This document shows positions 53,027-55,481 of a stretch of DNA of 55,481 bases, one piece after another. Every line of letters begins with the position of its first letter. Position 1 is the stretch's first letter. The notes under the pieces were generated by a model, which searched no databases, was not told the origin of the DNA, and worked only from the letters and a program-made list of their open reading frames with translations. The position numbers were made by a program, and so were the translations under genes. The DNA lies in assembly GCA_025924715.1 (NCBI GenBank), contig JAICHV010000022.1, positions 1 to 55,481 of the forward strand. The letters are read 5' to 3'. Origin of the DNA: Alphaproteobacteria bacterium (GTDB taxonomy: Bacteria > Pseudomonadota > Alphaproteobacteria > Micropepsales > Micropepsaceae).

Positions 53027-54256
53027 ATGGCGTTTTGCTACCAAACACATTTCCACGACGCGGTTCAGGCGGTTCGCCAGGAAGGACGCTATCGGGTTTT
53101 CGCCGATCTCAAGCGCATCCGCGGCCGTTTCCCGCAAGCGACCTGGACCGGCGCGCATGGCGAGCGCGAAGTCACGGTGTGGTGCTCCAACGATTATCTG
53201 GGGCAGGGGCAAAATCCCGTGGTGCTGGAGGCCATGCACCAGGCGATCGAGCAGGCCGGCGCCGGCTCCGGCGGCACGCGCAATATTTCGGGCACCACCC
53301 ATTACCATGTCGAGCTTGAGCGCGAGCTCGCCGATCTGCATGGCAAGGAAGCGGCGCTGCTGTTCACCTCCGGCTATGTCTCCAATGAGGCGACGCTGGA
53401 GACCTTGCAGAAAATTCTTCCCGGCCTGGTGATCTTCTCCGACGCGATGAACCATGCCTCCATGATCGCGGGCATCCGCCATGGCGGCGGCGAGAAGCAC
53501 ATCTTCCGCCACAACGATCTGGCGCATCTGGAAGAACTGCTGCGCGCCGCGGATCCCGAGGTGCCCAAGTTGGTCGCTTTCGAAAGCGTCTATTCCATGG
53601 ACGGCGATATCGCCGACCTGGCCGGCTTGGTGGCCCTGGCCAAGCGCTACAATTGCATGACCTATCTGGATGAGGTTCATGCCGTCGGTATGTATGGCAA
53701 GCGCGGCGGCGGGGTTGCCGAGCGCGACGGCGTGATGGGCCAGATCGACATCATCGAAGGCACCATGGGCAAAGCCTTTGGCGTCATGGGCGGCTATATC
53801 GCGGCCGATGCCGTCCTGATCGACGCCATCCGCTCCTATGCCCACGGCTTTATCTTCACGACTTCGCTGCCGCCGGTGCTGGCCGCCGGCGCTTTGGCCA
53901 GCGTGCGCTGGCTGAAAGAGCATGACGAAATCCGCCAGGCCCATCAGGAACGCGCCGCCAGTTTGAAGCGCCGCTTCGCCGAAAAGGGCCTGCCGGTGAT
54001 GCCTTCGGTCAGCCATATCGTCCCGGTGCTGGTGGGCGATCCGGTCCATTGCAAGCTGATTTCCGACATGCTGCTGCAGGATCACGGGGTCTATGTGCAG
54101 CCGATCAATTATCCGACCGTGCCCAAGGGCACCGAAAGACTGCGCTTTACGCCCACGCCCTTCCATGACGACGCGATGTTCGATCATCTGGTGAAGGCGA
54201 TGGACAGGCTGTGGTCGCGCTGCAACGTCAAGCGCCTGGGCGGCGTGGCGGCCTGA
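53027..54256 (+). CDS. hemA: 5-aminolevulinate synthase
   Basis: 409 aa PLP enzyme of the alphaproteobacterial C4 (Shemin) route that joins glycine and succinyl-CoA to start haem synthesis. The PLP fold is clear: [71 protein letters not shown], and the Schiff-base K249 in [17 protein letters not shown] 53027 ([13 protein letters not shown]) is the likely start; an in-frame start at 52958 is 23 codons longer and lacks the family start. Its substrate glycine is made by GlyA, encoded at the end of the window. Confidence 0.97.
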   Translation: MAFCYQTHFHDAVQAVRQEGRYRVFADLKRIRGRFPQATWTGAHGEREVTVWCSNDYLGQGQNPVVLEAMHQAIEQAGAGSGGTRNISGTTHYHVELERELADLHGKEAALLFTSGYVSNEATLETLQKILPGLVIFSDAMNHASMIAGIRHGGGEKHIFRHNDLAHLEELLRAADPEVPKLVAFESVYSMDGDIADLAGLVALAKRYNCMTYLDEVHAVGMYGKRGGGVAERDGVMGQIDIIEGTMGKAFGVMGGYIAADAVLIDAIRSYAHGFIFTTSLPPVLAAGALASVRWLKEHDEIRQAHQERAASLKRRFAEKGLPVMPSVSHIVPVLVGDPVHCKLISDMLLQDHGVYVQPINYPTVPKGTERLRFTPTPFHDDAMFDHLVKAMDRLWSRCNVKRLGGVAA

Positions 54257-54277
54257 GCTGCGCCCGCTGGGTCATGC

Positions 54278-54466
54278 ATGACCGAGCGTGAGATCTATAT
54301 CGAGTTCGTGGTCCAGGGCAATTTCGTCAAGGCGACCGCTATCGATTCCGCAAGCGGCACCGAAGCCAGCATCATGGGCCCGGCCGGCGCTCCCCGCAGC
54401 ACCCTGGCGGAAGCCGCGGCGCGCAAGCTCAAATATGTTTTGGAGAAAGATAAGAAGGGCGCTTAG
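54278..54466 (+). CDS. DUF6898-like small protein
   Basis: 62 aa. The sequence EIYIEFVVQGNFVKATAIDSASGTEASIMGPAGAPRSTLAEAAARKLKYVLEK is the pattern of a small alphaproteobacterial family (DUF6898) of unknown function. It starts 21 bases after hemA and overlaps the mucR stop by 4 bases on the opposite strand. Confidence 0.75.
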   Translation: MTEREIYIEFVVQGNFVKATAIDSASGTEASIMGPAGAPRSTLAEAAARKLKYVLEKDKKGA

Positions 54467-54885
54467 GCCTTCTTTTTCACCGGCTTGCCCAGGCCGAACT
54501 GCTTGGCGAATTCGCTGCGCCGCGCCGCGTAATTGGGCGCCACCATCGGATAATCGGCCGGCAAATTCCATTTGGCGCGATACGCGTCGGGGCTGAGGCC
54601 ATAGCGCGCCCGCAGATAGCGTTTGAGCATTTTCAATTTCTTACCGTCTTCCAGGCAGACGATGTAATCGGCCGTGACCGATTTCTTGACCGGCACTGCC
54701 GGCGGCTTGGTCGGAACCTCGCCGGCAAATCCGCCCAAGGTCGCATGCACGCTTTTGATGAAAGCCGGCAATTCCTCGGCCGGAACCGTGTTCTTGCTGA
54801 CATAGGCGGCGACGATTTCGGTCACCAGCTTGAGGATTTCTTCCTCGCTGCGGGTCTCTTCGGCCGGGGCTTTTCTGTCGGTCAT
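54463..54885 (-). CDS. mucR: MucR/Ros family transcriptional regulator
   Basis: 140 aa. MucR regulators bind AT-rich DNA and control exopolysaccharide, motility and cell-cycle genes in alphaproteobacteria. The zinc-finger-like region is VTADYIVCLEDGKKLKMLKRYLRARYGLSPDAYRAKWNLPADYPMVAPNYAARRSEFAKQFGLG. Cys77 and Asp80 remain, but both expected His ligands are Tyr (Y90, Y95). Zinc-independent MucR homologues are known from Mesorhizobium, so it may still be functional. ATG 54885 is chosen; the next upstream ATG, 54897, is possible. Confidence 0.92.
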   Translation of the reverse strand: MTDRKAPAEETRSEEEILKLVTEIVAAYVSKNTVPAEELPAFIKSVHATLGGFAGEVPTKPPAVPVKKSVTADYIVCLEDGKKLKMLKRYLRARYGLSPDAYRAKWNLPADYPMVAPNYAARRSEFAKQFGLGKPVKKKA

Positions 54886-54960
54886 GCGCGAATGCATCAG
54901 AACTCGGTATCGGATACGATTCTATACTGTAAAGGGGCAATAAAGGCGAAGTGTTTTGTG

Positions 54961-54998
54961 GCGCCGTCTCTAAGCCACGGAAAAGGCGGTGCTTTTTT
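54961..54998 (+). terminator. Terminator-like hairpin in the mucR-glyA intergenic region
   Basis: GCGCCGTC (54961-54968) pairs with GGCGGTGC (54985-54992, two G-U pairs), followed by six Ts. It lies 130 bases before glyA on the glyA strand, so it could be a leader attenuator or the end of a small RNA. Confidence 0.5.
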
Positions 54999-55128
54999 GA
55001 GGGGTGCCAGCGGTTCGCAGTCCGGCGCGCCCGCCCCCGCAATGCGCTAGATTTGGTGGCGGGGAAACGGTAAATCGCCTAGCCGTGCCGGGGCCATCAA
55101 GATCGCGGCGATCACTCAGAGGTAGTTC

Positions 55129-55481
55129 ATGTCGGCTGTCGCCACTGCGCCGGAGCGTTCCGGCTTCTTCACCCGTTCGCTGGCTGAGGCCGATCCGCAG
55201 ATCGCGCAGTCCATCGCCGACGAGTTGGGACGCCAGCGCGACAAGATCGAATTGATCGCTTCCGAGAACATCGTCTCCAAGGCGGTGTTGGAGGCGCAAG
55301 GCAGCGTCCTCACCAACAAATATGCCGAAGGCTATCCCGGCAAACGCTATTATGGCGGCTGCGAATATGTCGATGTGATCGAAAGCCTGGCGATCGAGCG
55401 CGCCAAGAAATTGTTCGGCGCCGGGTTTGCCAATGTCCAGCCCAATTCCGGCAGCCAGATGAACCAGGCGGTGTTCCTGGC
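55129..55481 (+). CDS. glyA: Serine hydroxymethyltransferase, 5' part
   Basis: Partial: runs off the right end (117 complete codons). It converts serine and tetrahydrofolate to glycine and 5,10-methylene-THF. The start [70 protein letters not shown] is unmistakable. ATG 55129 has an AGAGG ribosome site 8 bases upstream. glycine from GlyA feeds HemA. Confidence 0.97.
   Translation, partial: MSAVATAPERSGFFTRSLAEADPQIAQSIADELGRQRDKIELIASENIVSKAVLEAQGSVLTNKYAEGYPGKRYYGGCEYVDVIESLAIERAKKLFGAGFANVQPNSGSQMNQAVFL

Noticed and set aside
52991..54187. 398-codon minus-strand frame opposite hemA
   Set aside because: Antisense shadow of HemA.

Overview
The window is about 55.5 kb of GC-rich, densely coding DNA from an alphaproteobacterial chromosome. 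Support comes from the alphaproteobacterial pyruvate dehydrogenase operon (E1-beta with its own lipoyl domain), the C4-type 5-aminolevulinate synthase HemA, an Asp-rich Mg-type HemB, a MucR-family regulator, DUF2336 and DUF6898 proteins, a TTAA-N7-TTAA CtrA-like site and an alphaproteobacterial-type MetRS. A Rhizomicrobium/Micropepsales-like organism is my guess; it is inference. The host looks aerobic (cytochrome oxidase copper assembly genes, cytochrome c) and flagellated (MotB). No phage, transposon, CRISPR array or rRNA was seen. No stretch longer than 300 bases lacks a gene.

Layout. 1-5.2 kb: pdhA (partial)-pdhB-unknown membrane gene-pdhC-lpd. 5.2-7.4 kb: secreted cupin and a secreted protein of unknown function. 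7.4-9.5 kb: copper delivery to cytochrome oxidase (Sco1 divergent from CtaG and PCuAC). 9.5-12.5 kb: msrA, ThiO-like oxidase, HIT protein, lytic transglycosylase-like protein. 12.5-13.4 kb: a PEP-CTERM protein behind a near-perfect sigma-54 promoter with two upstream dyads. 13.4-17.5 kb (minus): HPt, response regulator, nadK, moaA, DUF2336. 17.7-20 kb: CoxL-like molybdenum hydroxylase broken by a one-base frameshift. 20-21.2 kb: Fur-box-preceded cupredoxin plus FTR1 iron permease. 21.3-25.8 kb: TetR-HTH/TM/Sel1 protein, YihY, AsmA. 25.9-28.9 kb: LemA and two TPM proteins, a small peptide, a PNKP-like phosphatase. 28.9-30.6 kb: PEP-CTERM/exosortase-associated acyltransferase, DUF3606, a small zinc-ribbon ORF, tRNA-Thr. 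30.7-36.4 kb: metG, GtrA, GT-C-like membrane protein, bpt, motB. 36.5-41 kb: flavin reductase, beta-propeller, then a PhoB-box-preceded OprP-like porin and pstS. 41.1-47.6 kb: diheme cytochrome, aquaporin, and a MarR-EmrA-EmrB-dehydrogenase-TetR efflux operon. 47.7-55.5 kb: Met-rich outer-membrane protein, hemB, 3-hydroxyisobutyryl-CoA hydrolase, LdtR-like regulator, DUF1345, hemA, DUF6898, mucR, glyA (partial).

The most interesting thread is the PEP-CTERM/exosortase system: a sorting substrate with visible sigma-54 control at 12.5-13.3 kb and, 16 kb away, the FeeM-like acyltransferase associated with the same system. The exosortase and the PrsK/PrsR regulators must lie outside the window. 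Other points worth a second look are the Sel1 protein with an N-terminal TetR-type HTH, a palindromic repeat absorbed into the E2 linker, a MucR homologue without its zinc-binding histidines, a likely leaderless marR with an operator inside its promoter, and a terminator-like leader before glyA.
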